From the NCBI GenBank assembly GCA_947492175.1, contig CANLMQ010000025.1:24212-88211 (forward strand): a DNA stretch of 64,000 bases, written 5' to 3'. Position 1 is the first letter of the stretch. Each line of letters opens with the position of its first letter. Shown piece after piece: positions 34,785-42,642 of the stretch. The position numbers and the translations under genes are program-made. The notes beneath the pieces are model-generated. The model did no database searches. It was not told the origin of the DNA and saw only the letters and a list, made by a program, of their open reading frames with translations. Source of the DNA: an uncultured Draconibacterium sp. (GTDB lineage Bacteria; Bacteroidota; Bacteroidia; Bacteroidales; Prolixibacteraceae).

Positions 34785-36329
34785 ATGTCACTAAGAAGTA
34801 ACGTACTTGACCTTCGAAAAAGGAAGAAAGAAGTACAAAAAGGTGGTGGAGATAAAGCCATTGAGAAACAAGCGAAAATGGGGAAACTCACCGCTCGCGA
34901 ACGGATTTTGGCCTTGTTAGATAAAAATTCATTTCACGAATACGACTTATTTGTATCGCACGCCGCAAAAGATTTTGGCATGGAAGGGAAAACCTTACAC
35001 GGCGACGGTGTTATTATTGGTACAGGAACCATTTACGACAAACCTGTTTGTATTTTCGCTCAAGACTTTACTGTTGCAGGCGGATCGTTGGGTTTAATGC
35101 ACGCCCGTAAAATCACCAAAATCATGGACCACGCTCTAAAAATGCGCGTTCCGTTAATTGGTATTAACGATTCAGGTGGTGCCCGTATTCAGGAAGGAGT
35201 TAACTCTTTGGCCGGTTATGGCGAGATTTTCTTCCGTAACACTTTGGCTTCGGGTGTAATTCCGCAAATTTCGGTTATTCTTGGTCCTTGTGCCGGAGGT
35301 GCAGTATATTCACCTGCTCTAACCGACTTTGTATTTGTGGTTGAAAATATTTCTAAAATGTTTATCACTGGTCCTTCAGTAATCAAATCTGTTCTTGGCG
35401 AAGAGATTTCGATGGAAGAACTGGGTGGCGCAAAAGTACATTCTGAAATTACAGGGAATGCACATTTCTACGCCGAAACCGAAATAGAATGTTTCGAGCA
35501 AATTAAAAACCTGATTAGCTACATTCCACGAAATAATTCGAAAAAAGCACTTGCTCATAAACCCAAAGCACCGTTAAAAGGGCCAAAAGTAGAAGACATT
35601 GTTCCGGTTGATCCAAGAATACCGTATGACATGCGTGATATTATTAAAAGTATTACCGATGGTTCGGAATTTCTTGAAGTGATGGAAGATTTTGCACCAA
35701 ACATTATAATTGGTTTTGGTAGAATGGAAGGCGAAACAGTAGGTTTTGTAGCCAACCAGCCAATGGTACTTGCAGGTGTACTTGATTGCGACAGCTCTGA
35801 TAAAGCCGCGCGATTTATTCGTTATTGCGATGCTTTCAACATCCCGATTGTTACAATGGAAGACCTTCCGGGATACTTGCCGGGAGCCGACCAGGAACAC
35901 GCCGGAGTAATCCGCCACGGAGCTAAAATACTTTATGCGTACAGCGAAGCAACAGTACCAAAAGTTACAATTATTTTAAGAAAAGCTTATGGCGGAGGTT
36001 ATATTGCAATGAACTCGCGTCACTTACGTGCCGACTTTGTTTTTGCATGGCCAACAGCCGAAATTGCAGTAATGGGACCTGAAGGTGCTGCAAACATTGT
36101 TTTCCGTAAAGAAATTGCAGAAGCTGAGAATCCGGAAGAAATGCGTCAGCAAAAGATTCAGGAGTATAAAGAGAAATTTGCAAATCCGTATGTGGCGGCT
36201 GCGCAAGGATATATCGACGAAGTTATCGAGCCTAGCGAAACCCGCTCTAGAATTCTGCATGCCTTGCAGGTTTCTGAAAACAAGAGTGTATTCTTACCCA
36301 ATAAAAAACACGGTATCCCTCCGTTTTAA
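34785..36329 (+). CDS. Acyl-CoA carboxylase carboxyltransferase subunit (propionyl-/methylmalonyl-CoA type)
   Basis: The 514-residue protein is a crotonase-fold carboxyltransferase of the PccB/MmdA class, moving CO2 between biotin and an acyl-CoA (propionyl-CoA or methylmalonyl-CoA). The N-terminal half carries FVSHAAKDFGMEGKTLHGDG, FAQDFTVAGGSLGLMHARKI, GINDSGGARIQEGVNSLAGY and LGPCAGGAVYSPALTDF with the acyl-CoA oxyanion GG. The C-terminal half has TMEDLPGYLPGADQEHAGVI and the second oxyanion site KAYGGGYIAMNSRHLRADF. A biotin carrier gene follows, but no biotin carboxylase or decarboxylase beta subunit is in the window, so carboxylase and decarboxylase roles cannot be told apart. In Bacteroidota it commonly serves propionate formation through succinate. 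Confidence 0.92.
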   Translation: MSLRSNVLDLRKRKKEVQKGGGDKAIEKQAKMGKLTARERILALLDKNSFHEYDLFVSHAAKDFGMEGKTLHGDGVIIGTGTIYDKPVCIFAQDFTVAGGSLGLMHARKITKIMDHALKMRVPLIGINDSGGARIQEGVNSLAGYGEIFFRNTLASGVIPQISVILGPCAGGAVYSPALTDFVFVVENISKMFITGPSVIKSVLGEEISMEELGGAKVHSEITGNAHFYAETEIECFEQIKNLISYIPRNNSKKALAHKPKAPLKGPKVEDIVPVDPRIPYDMRDIIKSITDGSEFLEVMEDFAPNIIIGFGRMEGETVGFVANQPMVLAGVLDCDSSDKAARFIRYCDAFNIPIVTMEDLPGYLPGADQEHAGVIRHGAKILYAYSEATVPKVTIILRKAYGGGYIAMNSRHLRADFVFAWPTAEIAVMGPEGAANIVFRKEIAEAENPEEMRQQKIQEYKEKFANPYVAAAQGYIDEVIEPSETRSRILHALQVSENKSVFLPNKKHGIPPF

Positions 36330-36347
36330 ACCTCTTAAATTAGTGGT

Positions 36348-36674
36348 ATGACACAAGAAAAAGAATTAAAAAATCTTATCGTTCAGGGGGCAGTTTATAA
36401 AACTACGTATACCAAAAAGTTTGAAAACAGGGTAAATTACGAGACTCCGAACGAGAATATGCTGTATTCTTTTATTCCGGGAACAATAATTGACATTTAT
36501 GTAAAAACCCGGCAAAAAGTAAAAGAAGGTGAAACATTGTTATTGCTTGAAGCAATGAAAATGCAAAACCAGGTGCGAATGCCTTTTGACGGTGAAATTG
36601 TAAAAATTCACGTAAGTAAAGACGAAGTAATTCCAAACCGGCATTTAATGGTTGAAGTTAAAAGGTCGAAATAA
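36348..36674 (+). CDS. Biotin carboxyl carrier protein (biotin/lipoyl attachment domain)
   Basis: The 108-residue protein has a C-terminal biotinyl domain (about 38-105). The biotinylation lysine lies in LLLLEAMKMQNQVRMPFDG, and the domain begins with FIPGTIIDIYVKTRQKVKEG. Residues 1-35 are a linker without the Pro/Ala run of stand-alone AccB proteins. It is 18 nt downstream of the carboxyltransferase, so it should be that enzyme's carrier. A strong terminator follows, so these two genes form the whole unit. A biotin carboxylase subunit, if used, must be encoded elsewhere. Confidence 0.92.
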   Translation: MTQEKELKNLIVQGAVYKTTYTKKFENRVNYETPNENMLYSFIPGTIIDIYVKTRQKVKEGETLLLLEAMKMQNQVRMPFDGEIVKIHVSKDEVIPNRHLMVEVKRSK

Positions 36675-36696
36675 ACAGGAAGTACAAATACTAATA

Positions 36697-36730
36697 AAAA
36701 CCGTGCAATGTATTTTGCGCGGTTTTTTTT
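36697..36730 (+). terminator. Terminator of the carboxyltransferase-carrier operon
   Basis: Stem aaaaccgtgcaa (36697-36708) with ttgcgcggtttt (36715-36726), one wobble pair, 6-nt loop, T-run to 36730. Confidence 0.85.
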
Positions 36731-36747
36731 GCTTATGGAAACAAAAA

Positions 36748-36772
36748 AGAGGCTACTCAAATGGTAACCTCT
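36748..36772 (-). terminator. Terminator of the WM-repeat protein gene
   Basis: Imperfect stem agaggctac (36748-36756) with gtaacctct (36764-36772) and one mismatch, followed on the minus strand by TTTTTTG, 36 nt after the stop. Confidence 0.65.
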
Positions 36773-36807
36773 AAAAAAATCAAATAAAACTAATCGCGTT
36801 TTCAAAC

Positions 36808-37191
36808 TTATATCTTCCAAATATTTTCGTTAATCATCCAATCCTGAATGGTTAAATCTGTTTCTGAGAAAGCAATTTCATCATTTACTTTCCAAACATC
36901 TTCATTTGTCATCCAGTATTCCAGATTCAAAGTTTCCGACTGAACGTCCCATAAATTCATGCTGGTCATCCAGTTTTCCACCTCTAATGTTGCTTCCGGT
37001 ACCACCGCGAATTGGAAATCTGAAGTATTCCAGATATTTTCATCGGTCATCCAGTTTTCCAATTCCAAAGATGCTTCCTGAGTGTTTTCATGGCTTGAGG
37101 CTTCTATTTTATGCTCTGTTGCTGAAACGTTTCCTGTAATCAGAATTGCAAAAAATAATGCGGCTACTATACGACTGATTCTTGTTTTCAT
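36808..37191 (-). CDS. Small secreted protein with four WM-x-x-x-x-x-W repeats
   Basis: The 127-residue product is not a family I know. A clear signal peptide (MKTRISRIVAALFFAILITG, then NVSA as the cleavage site) is followed by about 103 mature residues with four copies of a 14-residue pattern: 41-54 SLELENWMTDENIW, 68-81 TLEVENWMTSMNLW, 87-100 TLNLEYWMTNEDVW and 112-125 DLTIQDWMINENIW. The consensus is T-L-x-(hydrophobic)-E-x-W-M-T-x-(N/E)-x-(hydrophobic)-W, ending almost at the C-terminus. There is no lipobox or cysteine. The linkers are short and acidic. It is monocistronic with a weak terminator. Tandem Trp pairs suggest a small beta-stack or a carbohydrate- or peptide-binding surface; that is conjecture. 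Confidence 0.85.
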   Translation of the reverse strand: MKTRISRIVAALFFAILITGNVSATEHKIEASSHENTQEASLELENWMTDENIWNTSDFQFAVVPEATLEVENWMTSMNLWDVQSETLNLEYWMTNEDVWKVNDEIAFSETDLTIQDWMINENIWKI

Positions 37192-37371
37192 GTTTTCTTT
37201 TGTTTAACTGTTTCTTACTAATTGTTTGTCATCTGCCTGCCCGATGCAGGTCTTTTTGTTTTCTTGTTTTCACTTTAATAGACTGTTGTCTGGCACAAAG
37301 GTTACACTACCTTTTGTTAAAAAGAATAAAAAAAATGTTAATGAAATCCTAAGGTCGGTAAACGACCCAAA

Positions 37372-38175
37372 TTAGCGGTAAATAAAAATACCTTTTGGTA
37401 GGTATTTATCGAAATTTGTCGGTAAATGGCGAAAAATGCCAAAAACAGCCGAACCACTTCCCGACATGGAAGCATAAACAGCCCCCAGATCATAGAGCTT
37501 GTTTTTTAACTTTTCAATCTCCGGGAAGTTTGGGAATACAGACTTTTCGAAATCATTTTTCACCACGTGCTTCCAGTCTTCAACGGGCAATTTTTTCAGC
37601 TCTTTTAAATTAAAACCGGCTGACGCCGGTATAATATTCTGATAGGCTTCGGGGGTGCTCACCGAAACATTGGGTTTCACAATTACAATTTCGAAAGCCG
37701 ACAAATCGAGGCTAACAGATTCGAACTGGTCGCCAATTCCACTGGCAAAAGTTGGTTTGTTCTGAATAAAAAAAGGACAGTCAGCTCCAATTTGAGCAGC
37801 GTAGTTTTCCAGTTTTTCGGTCGAAATATTCAGATCGAAATAAGAATTCAGCATTTTAAGGGTAAAAGCAGCATCGGCAGAACCGCCTCCCAAACCTGCA
37901 CCAAAAGGCACTACTTTGTGCAAATGAAGTTTTACCGGGGGTAAATCGTATTCTTTTTGAAGAAGTTGATAGGCTTTAAAAACCAGATTGTTTTCTGCTT
38001 TCCCGTCGATTTCGATTCCTGATGATGAGAATTCGGTTTTATCCGATTCCACCATTTCCAATGCATCTGCCAGTTTAACAGGGTAAAAAATGGTTTCAAG
38101 ATTGTGGTAGCCATCAGGGCGTTTCGAAACCACATTTAAACCAATATTTATTTTCGCATTCGGAAACGTAATCAT
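37372..38175 (-). CDS. ispE: 4-diphosphocytidyl-2-C-methyl-D-erythritol kinase
   Basis: The 267-residue GHMP kinase carries out the ATP-dependent fourth step of the MEP isoprenoid pathway. The N-terminal PNAKINIGLNVVSKRPDGYH (from residue 5) and ETIFYPVKLAD bind the substrate, the ATP loop is VPFGAGLGGGSADAAFTL (about 89-106), IGADCPFFIQNKPTFASGIG follows, and the third motif is YASMSGSGSAVFGIF (about 234-248). All motifs are present. The only start in register is the ATG at 38175, which sits about five nucleotides after a -7 promoter element, so the message may be leaderless. The gcvP terminator lies immediately upstream. Confidence 0.96.
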   Translation of the reverse strand: MITFPNAKINIGLNVVSKRPDGYHNLETIFYPVKLADALEMVESDKTEFSSSGIEIDGKAENNLVFKAYQLLQKEYDLPPVKLHLHKVVPFGAGLGGGSADAAFTLKMLNSYFDLNISTEKLENYAAQIGADCPFFIQNKPTFASGIGDQFESVSLDLSAFEIVIVKPNVSVSTPEAYQNIIPASAGFNLKELKKLPVEDWKHVVKNDFEKSVFPNFPEIEKLKNKLYDLGAVYASMSGSGSAVFGIFRHLPTNFDKYLPKGIFIYR

Positions 38176-38179
38176 GGAG

Positions 38180-38187
38180 CAAAAATA
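38180..38187 (-). promoter_or_regulatory. -7 promoter element of ispE next to a terminator
   Basis: Minus strand TATTTTTG matches TAnnTTTG, with its last base only 5 nt before the A of the ispE ATG (38175). It overlaps the end of the gcvP terminator T-tract. Confidence 0.6.
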
Positions 38188-38219
38188 AAAAAGCCATCCG
38201 AGTAACAGATGGCTTTTTT
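38187..38219 (-). terminator. Terminator of gcvP
   Basis: Perfect 12-bp stem aaaaaagccatc (38187-38198) with gatggctttttt (38208-38219), 9-nt loop, T-rich on both sides. Confidence 0.88.
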
Positions 38220-38226
38220 AATATTC

Positions 38227-41100
38227 TTACGAAAAATGATCATATTCTTCTGGCGAACCACAGGTGCATATCAGGTTTCGGTCTCCCCAGGCATTGTCAA
38301 CCCGGCCTACCGGTACCCAGTATTTGTTATCTCTGACCCAGTCTAGCGGATAAGCTGCTTTTTCGCGGCCATAATTGTGCTCCCACACATCAGCACAAAC
38401 ACTTTGAGCAGTATGCGGTGCATTTTTAAGCACGTTATCTACTTTATCAACTGTTCCAACCTCAACTTCTTTTACTTCTTCGAAAATTGAATTCAAGGCG
38501 CTAATAAAACGGTCCAGCTCCCCTTTCGATTCGCTTTCGGTTGGTTCGATCATTAATGTACCGTGAACCGGGAATGATAAAGTTGGCGCATGGAAACCAT
38601 AATCCATTAAACGTTTGGCAATATCTTCTTCGGTAATTCCGGCTGAAGCTTTCAGGTGACGGCACTCTAAAATTAACTCGTGTGCTACTCTTCCGTTTTC
38701 GCCGGTATATAAAATTCCGTAATTATCTTTTAAAGCAGTTGCAATATAATTTGCATTCAAAATAGCCACTTTTGTTGCTTCAGTTAAGCCTTCGGCTCCC
38801 ATCATTTTTATATAACCATAGGTTATCGGAAGAACCGACGCGCTTCCCCACGGAGCACCTGAAACTGCGGTTATTCCTACATGCCCGTTATTCATAATTG
38901 GATGCGATGGCAAGAAATCGACCAAATGGCTTGCAACTCCGATAGGGCCAACACCTGGTCCGCCACCACCATGAGGAATAGCAAACGTTTTGTGTAAGTT
39001 AAGGTGGCAAACATCGGCACCAATCATTCGCGGATTTGTTAATCCAACCTGCGCATTCATGTTTGCACCATCCATATAAACCTGTCCGCCGTTGTTATGA
39101 ATTACCTCACACATTTCCACAATCGATGATTCGAACACACCGTGTGTTGACGGGTAGGTTACCATAAACGACGATAAGTTGTCTTTGTGCAACTCGGCTT
39201 TGGCACGCAGGTCATCCATATCAACATTTCCACGTTCGTCGCAGGCAACCACAACTACTTTCATTCCGGCCATTACAGCACTTGCCGGGTTGGTTCCGTG
39301 CGCCGATGCAGGAATAAGAACAATATCGCGTTGCTCGTCGCCACGGCTTTTGTGGTATTCGTGAATCACCATCAATCCGGCATATTCGCCTGCCGCACCT
39401 GAGTTAGGCATCAGGCTCACATCAGCCATTCCCGTAATTTCGGCCAGGTCGCGACGCAGTTCTTCCATCATTTCGTGGTAACCACGTGCCTGGTTTTTAG
39501 GCACAAAAGGATGCAGTCCGGTAAATTCGATCCAGCTTAACGGAAGCATTTCAGTAGCCGCATTCAGTTTCATGGTACACGATCCCAACGAAATCATTGA
39601 CTGTGTTAATGAAATATCTTTTTTAGCCAGATTTTTTATGTAACGTAACATTTCTGTTTCCGAGCGGTATTTGTTAAACACCTCTTCTGTCATAAATTCA
39701 GAAGTACGCTTATATTGTTCGGCAATAACAAAACCTTCAGGATATTCTTGCGCCACCTGCCATTTTTTGTTGGCTGCTTTTGCAAATACTTCTATAATCC
39801 AGCCAATATCTTCCGGATTGGTTGTTTCGTCAATACTGATTCCAACATCACCATTTTCGAAGTAGCGAAAATTCATTTCCAACTCCAGCGACAACCATTC
39901 AATGTCTTCGCGCATTACATGTTTTGGCAAGGCAAAACGTATTGTATCGAAATAATCTTTATTTACCTGAGTATAACCAAGCTTTTCAATTTCCAAAGCA
40001 AGGAAAGCAGCAATGTTATAAATTCGTTCGGCAATGGCTTTAATTCCTTCAGGTCCATGATAAACACCAAAGAATCCGGCCATTATGGCAAGCAAAGCTT
40101 GAGCTGTACAAATATTCGATGTAGCTTTTTCGCGTTTAATATGTTGCTCACGCGTTTGCAAAGCCATTCGTAAAGCACGGTTGCCATGTTTATCTTTTGT
40201 TATACCGATAATCCGTCCAGGCATATTTCTTTTGTATGCTTCTTTGGCGGTAAAAAAGGCCGCATGCGGACCACCGTATCCCATTGGAACTCCAAATCGT
40301 TGCGAGCTTCCGAAAACAATATCTGCCCCCCACTCTCCCGGAGGAGTTAAAATAGCCAGCGAAAGCAGATCGGCTGCCACTGCTACTTTAATATCTTTTT
40401 CGTGTGCTTTTTCAACCAATTCCGAATAGTCGATAATTTCACCATCGGAGTTCGGGTATTGTACAATTGCCCCAAATACTTCTTCGGTAAACTCAAATTC
40501 ATCTTTTGGAAGAATTTTTAACTCGAAACCAAGAGGCAAAGCACGTGTTCTTAATACATCGTGTGTTTGCGGCCACATTTTGTCATCAACCAAAACGGTA
40601 TTCACTCCGGCTTTCACCATTTTTCGCGAACGCAGGTTGGCCATCATTACCATTGCTTCGGCAGCTGCAGTCGATTCATCGAGCAACGAAGCGTTGGCAA
40701 TATCCATGCCTGTTAATCCGCAAATCATGGTCTGGAAATTCAGCAGAGCTTCCAAACGCCCCTGCGAAATTTCAGCTTGGTACGGAGTATATGATGTGTA
40801 CCACACCGGATTTTCAAGAACATTACGCAAAATTACCGCCGGGGTAATCGTATCGTAATATCCCATTCCAATGTAGGTATTGTACACCTTGTTTTTCGAG
40901 GCCAGATCTAAAATCCTACGGAAGTATTTTCTTTCCGATAAACCTTCATTTAATTTTAATGGTTGCGGCAAACGGATGTTTGAAGGAACGGTTTGTTCCA
41001 ACAGTTCTTCCATCGAAGAAACACCTACTGCTTCAAGCATTTCTGCTATCTCGTTATTACGAGGGCCAATGTGGCGGGTCACAAATCTATCCTGAGACAT
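38227..41100 (-). CDS. gcvP: Glycine dehydrogenase (aminomethyl-transferring), P protein
   Basis: This single-chain P protein of the glycine cleavage system decarboxylates glycine with PLP and passes aminomethyl to lipoyl-GcvH. Features: RFVTRHIGPRNNEIAEML at the N-terminus, YIGMGYYDTITPAVILRNVL, YTPYQAEISQGRLEALLNFQ (part of the active site), the C-terminal PLP site LNLHKTFAIPHGGGGPGVGP, and GSCTMKLNAATEMLP. I start at ATG 41100 (MSQDRFVTRHIGP, 957 residues) rather than at 41154, because the additional 18 codons are not conserved and carry promoter-like sequence. gcvT and gcvH are not in the window. It ends with a terminator directly before ispE. Confidence 0.96.
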   Translation of the reverse strand: MSQDRFVTRHIGPRNNEIAEMLEAVGVSSMEELLEQTVPSNIRLPQPLKLNEGLSERKYFRRILDLASKNKVYNTYIGMGYYDTITPAVILRNVLENPVWYTSYTPYQAEISQGRLEALLNFQTMICGLTGMDIANASLLDESTAAAEAMVMMANLRSRKMVKAGVNTVLVDDKMWPQTHDVLRTRALPLGFELKILPKDEFEFTEEVFGAIVQYPNSDGEIIDYSELVEKAHEKDIKVAVAADLLSLAILTPPGEWGADIVFGSSQRFGVPMGYGGPHAAFFTAKEAYKRNMPGRIIGITKDKHGNRALRMALQTREQHIKREKATSNICTAQALLAIMAGFFGVYHGPEGIKAIAERIYNIAAFLALEIEKLGYTQVNKDYFDTIRFALPKHVMREDIEWLSLELEMNFRYFENGDVGISIDETTNPEDIGWIIEVFAKAANKKWQVAQEYPEGFVIAEQYKRTSEFMTEEVFNKYRSETEMLRYIKNLAKKDISLTQSMISLGSCTMKLNAATEMLPLSWIEFTGLHPFVPKNQARGYHEMMEELRRDLAEITGMADVSLMPNSGAAGEYAGLMVIHEYHKSRGDEQRDIVLIPASAHGTNPASAVMAGMKVVVVACDERGNVDMDDLRAKAELHKDNLSSFMVTYPSTHGVFESSIVEMCEVIHNNGGQVYMDGANMNAQVGLTNPRMIGADVCHLNLHKTFAIPHGGGGPGVGPIGVASHLVDFLPSHPIMNNGHVGITAVSGAPWGSASVLPITYGYIKMMGAEGLTEATKVAILNANYIATALKDNYGILYTGENGRVAHELILECRHLKASAGITEEDIAKRLMDYGFHAPTLSFPVHGTLMIEPTESESKGELDRFISALNSIFEEVKEVEVGTVDKVDNVLKNAPHTAQSVCADVWEHNYGREKAAYPLDWVRDNKYWVPVGRVDNAWGDRNLICTCGSPEEYDHFS

Positions 41101-41131
41101 TTGTTGTAAATATTTAAGTGTAAATTTTTTG

Positions 41132-41152
41132 CAAGTATAGGAACTGTGTTCC
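41132..41152 (-). promoter_or_regulatory. Promoter-like sequence and palindrome upstream of gcvP
   Basis: Minus strand TATACTTG (41139-41132, one mismatch to TAnnTTTG) is preceded by the palindrome GGAACacaGTTCC (41152-41140). Position just upstream of the -7 element suggests an operator for an unknown regulator. Confidence 0.4.
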
Positions 41153-41183
41153 AATCAAAAAATGATTTTAAACCATTTTCACA

Positions 41184-41822
41184 TCAGGTTAAAAACGGAT
41201 TGTTCCTTTTCTCAAAACCAATTGTTGTTTCCGGCCCATGCCCGCAGTATACTTTCGTATTATCGGGCAGTCCGAAAAGTTTATTTTTAATATTCGAAAT
41301 TAAATCGTTGTGATTACCTCCTGGCAAATCGGTGCGGCCAATGCTTCCGTAAAACAATACATCTCCTCCAATCAGTATTTCTGCCTCGCGGTTGTAAAAA
41401 ACCACGTGCCCCGGTGTGTGCCCCGGAATATGGATAACCTCCAATTCTGAATTCCCGAATTTTATATTCTCATTCTCGTGCAAAAAGGCATCGACAGGCC
41501 GAACAGGTTCTATTTCAAAACCAAAACGTTTTGCCTGGTCTTCTGCCCGTTCAATCCAAAAAGCATCATCGGCATGTGCATGCAACGAAACTCCATATTC
41601 CTCGCGAATAAATTCAACTCCCATAATATGGTCGAAATGACAATGCGTATTTGTAATTTTTACAGGATTCAACTTATTTTCTGCAATATAGCTCCGAATT
41701 TCATCTTTTTCTTCAGAATAAAAAAATCCGGGATCGATAAATATACATTCTCCGCTTTCGTCTGAAACAACCAGACTATTTTCCCCAAGCGGATTCACAA
41801 CAAATTTTTCTATTTTAATCAT
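41184..41822 (-). CDS. Metallo-beta-lactamase-fold hydrolase (glyoxalase II-like)
   Basis: The 212-residue cytoplasmic protein has the zinc-binding HCHFDH at 60-65 and the later metal ligands in HIPGHTPGHVVFYN (about 130-143), GGDVLFYGSIGRTDLPGGN (about 151-169) and YCGHGPETTIG (about 193-203). This is the YcbL-like, short glyoxalase II/hydroxyacylglutathione-hydrolase pattern without the C-terminal substrate domain. The substrate is not certain; thioester or sulphur compounds are typical. Its ATG touches the TAA of pcm, giving tight coupling (TAAATG), and both share a promoter upstream of pcm. Confidence 0.92.
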   Translation of the reverse strand: MIKIEKFVVNPLGENSLVVSDESGECIFIDPGFFYSEEKDEIRSYIAENKLNPVKITNTHCHFDHIMGVEFIREEYGVSLHAHADDAFWIERAEDQAKRFGFEIEPVRPVDAFLHENENIKFGNSELEVIHIPGHTPGHVVFYNREAEILIGGDVLFYGSIGRTDLPGGNHNDLISNIKNKLFGLPDNTKVYCGHGPETTIGFEKRNNPFLT

Positions 41823-42479
41823 TTACTTACTGTTTACGGTACCTTTTAACATAGGAACAAAAACAAAGCCTCCATGTTTTTTCGAAGAAAAATCATTTTC
41901 CGACACACGCACCACTTCATACATCTCCTGTCGTTTAACATCGCCAACCGGCACAACCAGAGTTCCCCCTATTTTTAGCTGAAGTTTTAGTTCGGGCGGA
42001 ATATACGGAGCGCCTGCTGTAACCAGTATTTTGTCGAAAGGAGCCAAATTCGGTAATCCTTTGTACCCATCTCCAAAAAAGCAGGCCGGTTTATATCCTA
42101 TTGAAGGTAAAAATTTTTGCACTATTAGATACAATTCCCGCTGGCGTTCTATGGTAAACACCTTTGCGCCCATTTCTACCAATACAGCTGCCTGATAACC
42201 GGACCCCGTCCCTACTTCCAGTACCTTGTCGTTTTTTTGAATATCTAATAACTGTGTCTGAATAGCAACAGTATAGGGTTGCGAGATGGTTTGTCCCGCA
42301 CCAATCGGGAAAGCCTGATCTTTGTAGGCAAAATTTATAAAACTGCTTTCCATAAAAAGATGCCTGGGAACCTTGCCAATGGCCTCCAATACTTTTTCGC
42401 TACGTATACCTTTTATTTTTAACCCGTCAACAAGTCGTTTTCGTAAACCCTGATGACGGGGAGTATCATTGTAATTCAT
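41823..42479 (-). CDS. pcm: Protein-L-isoaspartate O-methyltransferase
   Basis: The 218-residue repair enzyme methylates isoaspartyl residues of damaged proteins. The PCMT motifs are complete: VPRHLFMESSFINFAYKDQA, FPIGAGQTISQPYTVAIQTQ (about 62-81), SAM-binding VLEVGTGSGYQAAVLVEMG (about 91-109), FFGDGYKGLPNLAPFDKILV and VTAGAPYIPPELKLQLKIGG. Length is that of the bacterial family. It is the first gene of a two-gene unit with the metallo-hydrolase and has a well-formed promoter: TTG (42525-42523), 19-nt spacer, TAATTTTG. Confidence 0.96.
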   Translation of the reverse strand: MNYNDTPRHQGLRKRLVDGLKIKGIRSEKVLEAIGKVPRHLFMESSFINFAYKDQAFPIGAGQTISQPYTVAIQTQLLDIQKNDKVLEVGTGSGYQAAVLVEMGAKVFTIERQRELYLIVQKFLPSIGYKPACFFGDGYKGLPNLAPFDKILVTAGAPYIPPELKLQLKIGGTLVVPVGDVKRQEMYEVVRVSENDFSSKKHGGFVFVPMLKGTVNSK

Positions 42480-42495
42480 CTGGATTAATATAATG

Positions 42496-42525
42496 CAAAA
42501 TTAATCGAAATCGTGGTTGTTTCAA
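42496..42525 (-). promoter_or_regulatory. Promoter of pcm
   Basis: Minus strand TTG (42525-42523), 19-nt spacer, TAATTTTG (42503-42496), then 16 nt to the ATG. Best fit to the Bacteroidota promoter in the window. Confidence 0.75.
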
Positions 42526-42606
42526 GCTTATTCTTCCGAATGAATATTAACATTTAACGTTGATAAGTTCCCCCTGTTGAAGAATAGAACATACAACAAG
42601 GTAATC

Positions 42607-42614
42607 TATATTTG
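42607..42614 (+). promoter_or_regulatory. -7 promoter element of the Gfo/Idh/MocA-like gene
   Basis: TATATTTG, 28 nt before the ATG at 42643. No -33 TTG at 19-21 nt. Confidence 0.5.
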
Positions 42615-42642
42615 TACTTGTATAATTAAATGATTGCATGCT

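Noticed and set aside
39671..40173. Plus-strand open frames antisense to gcvP (64 and 152 codons)
   Set aside because: They are shadows of the coding frame of gcvP without start signals or motifs.
41101..41154. ATG at 41154 as the start of gcvP
   Set aside because: Family homology begins at MSQDRFVTRHIGP; the extra codons contain a palindrome and promoter-like sequence.
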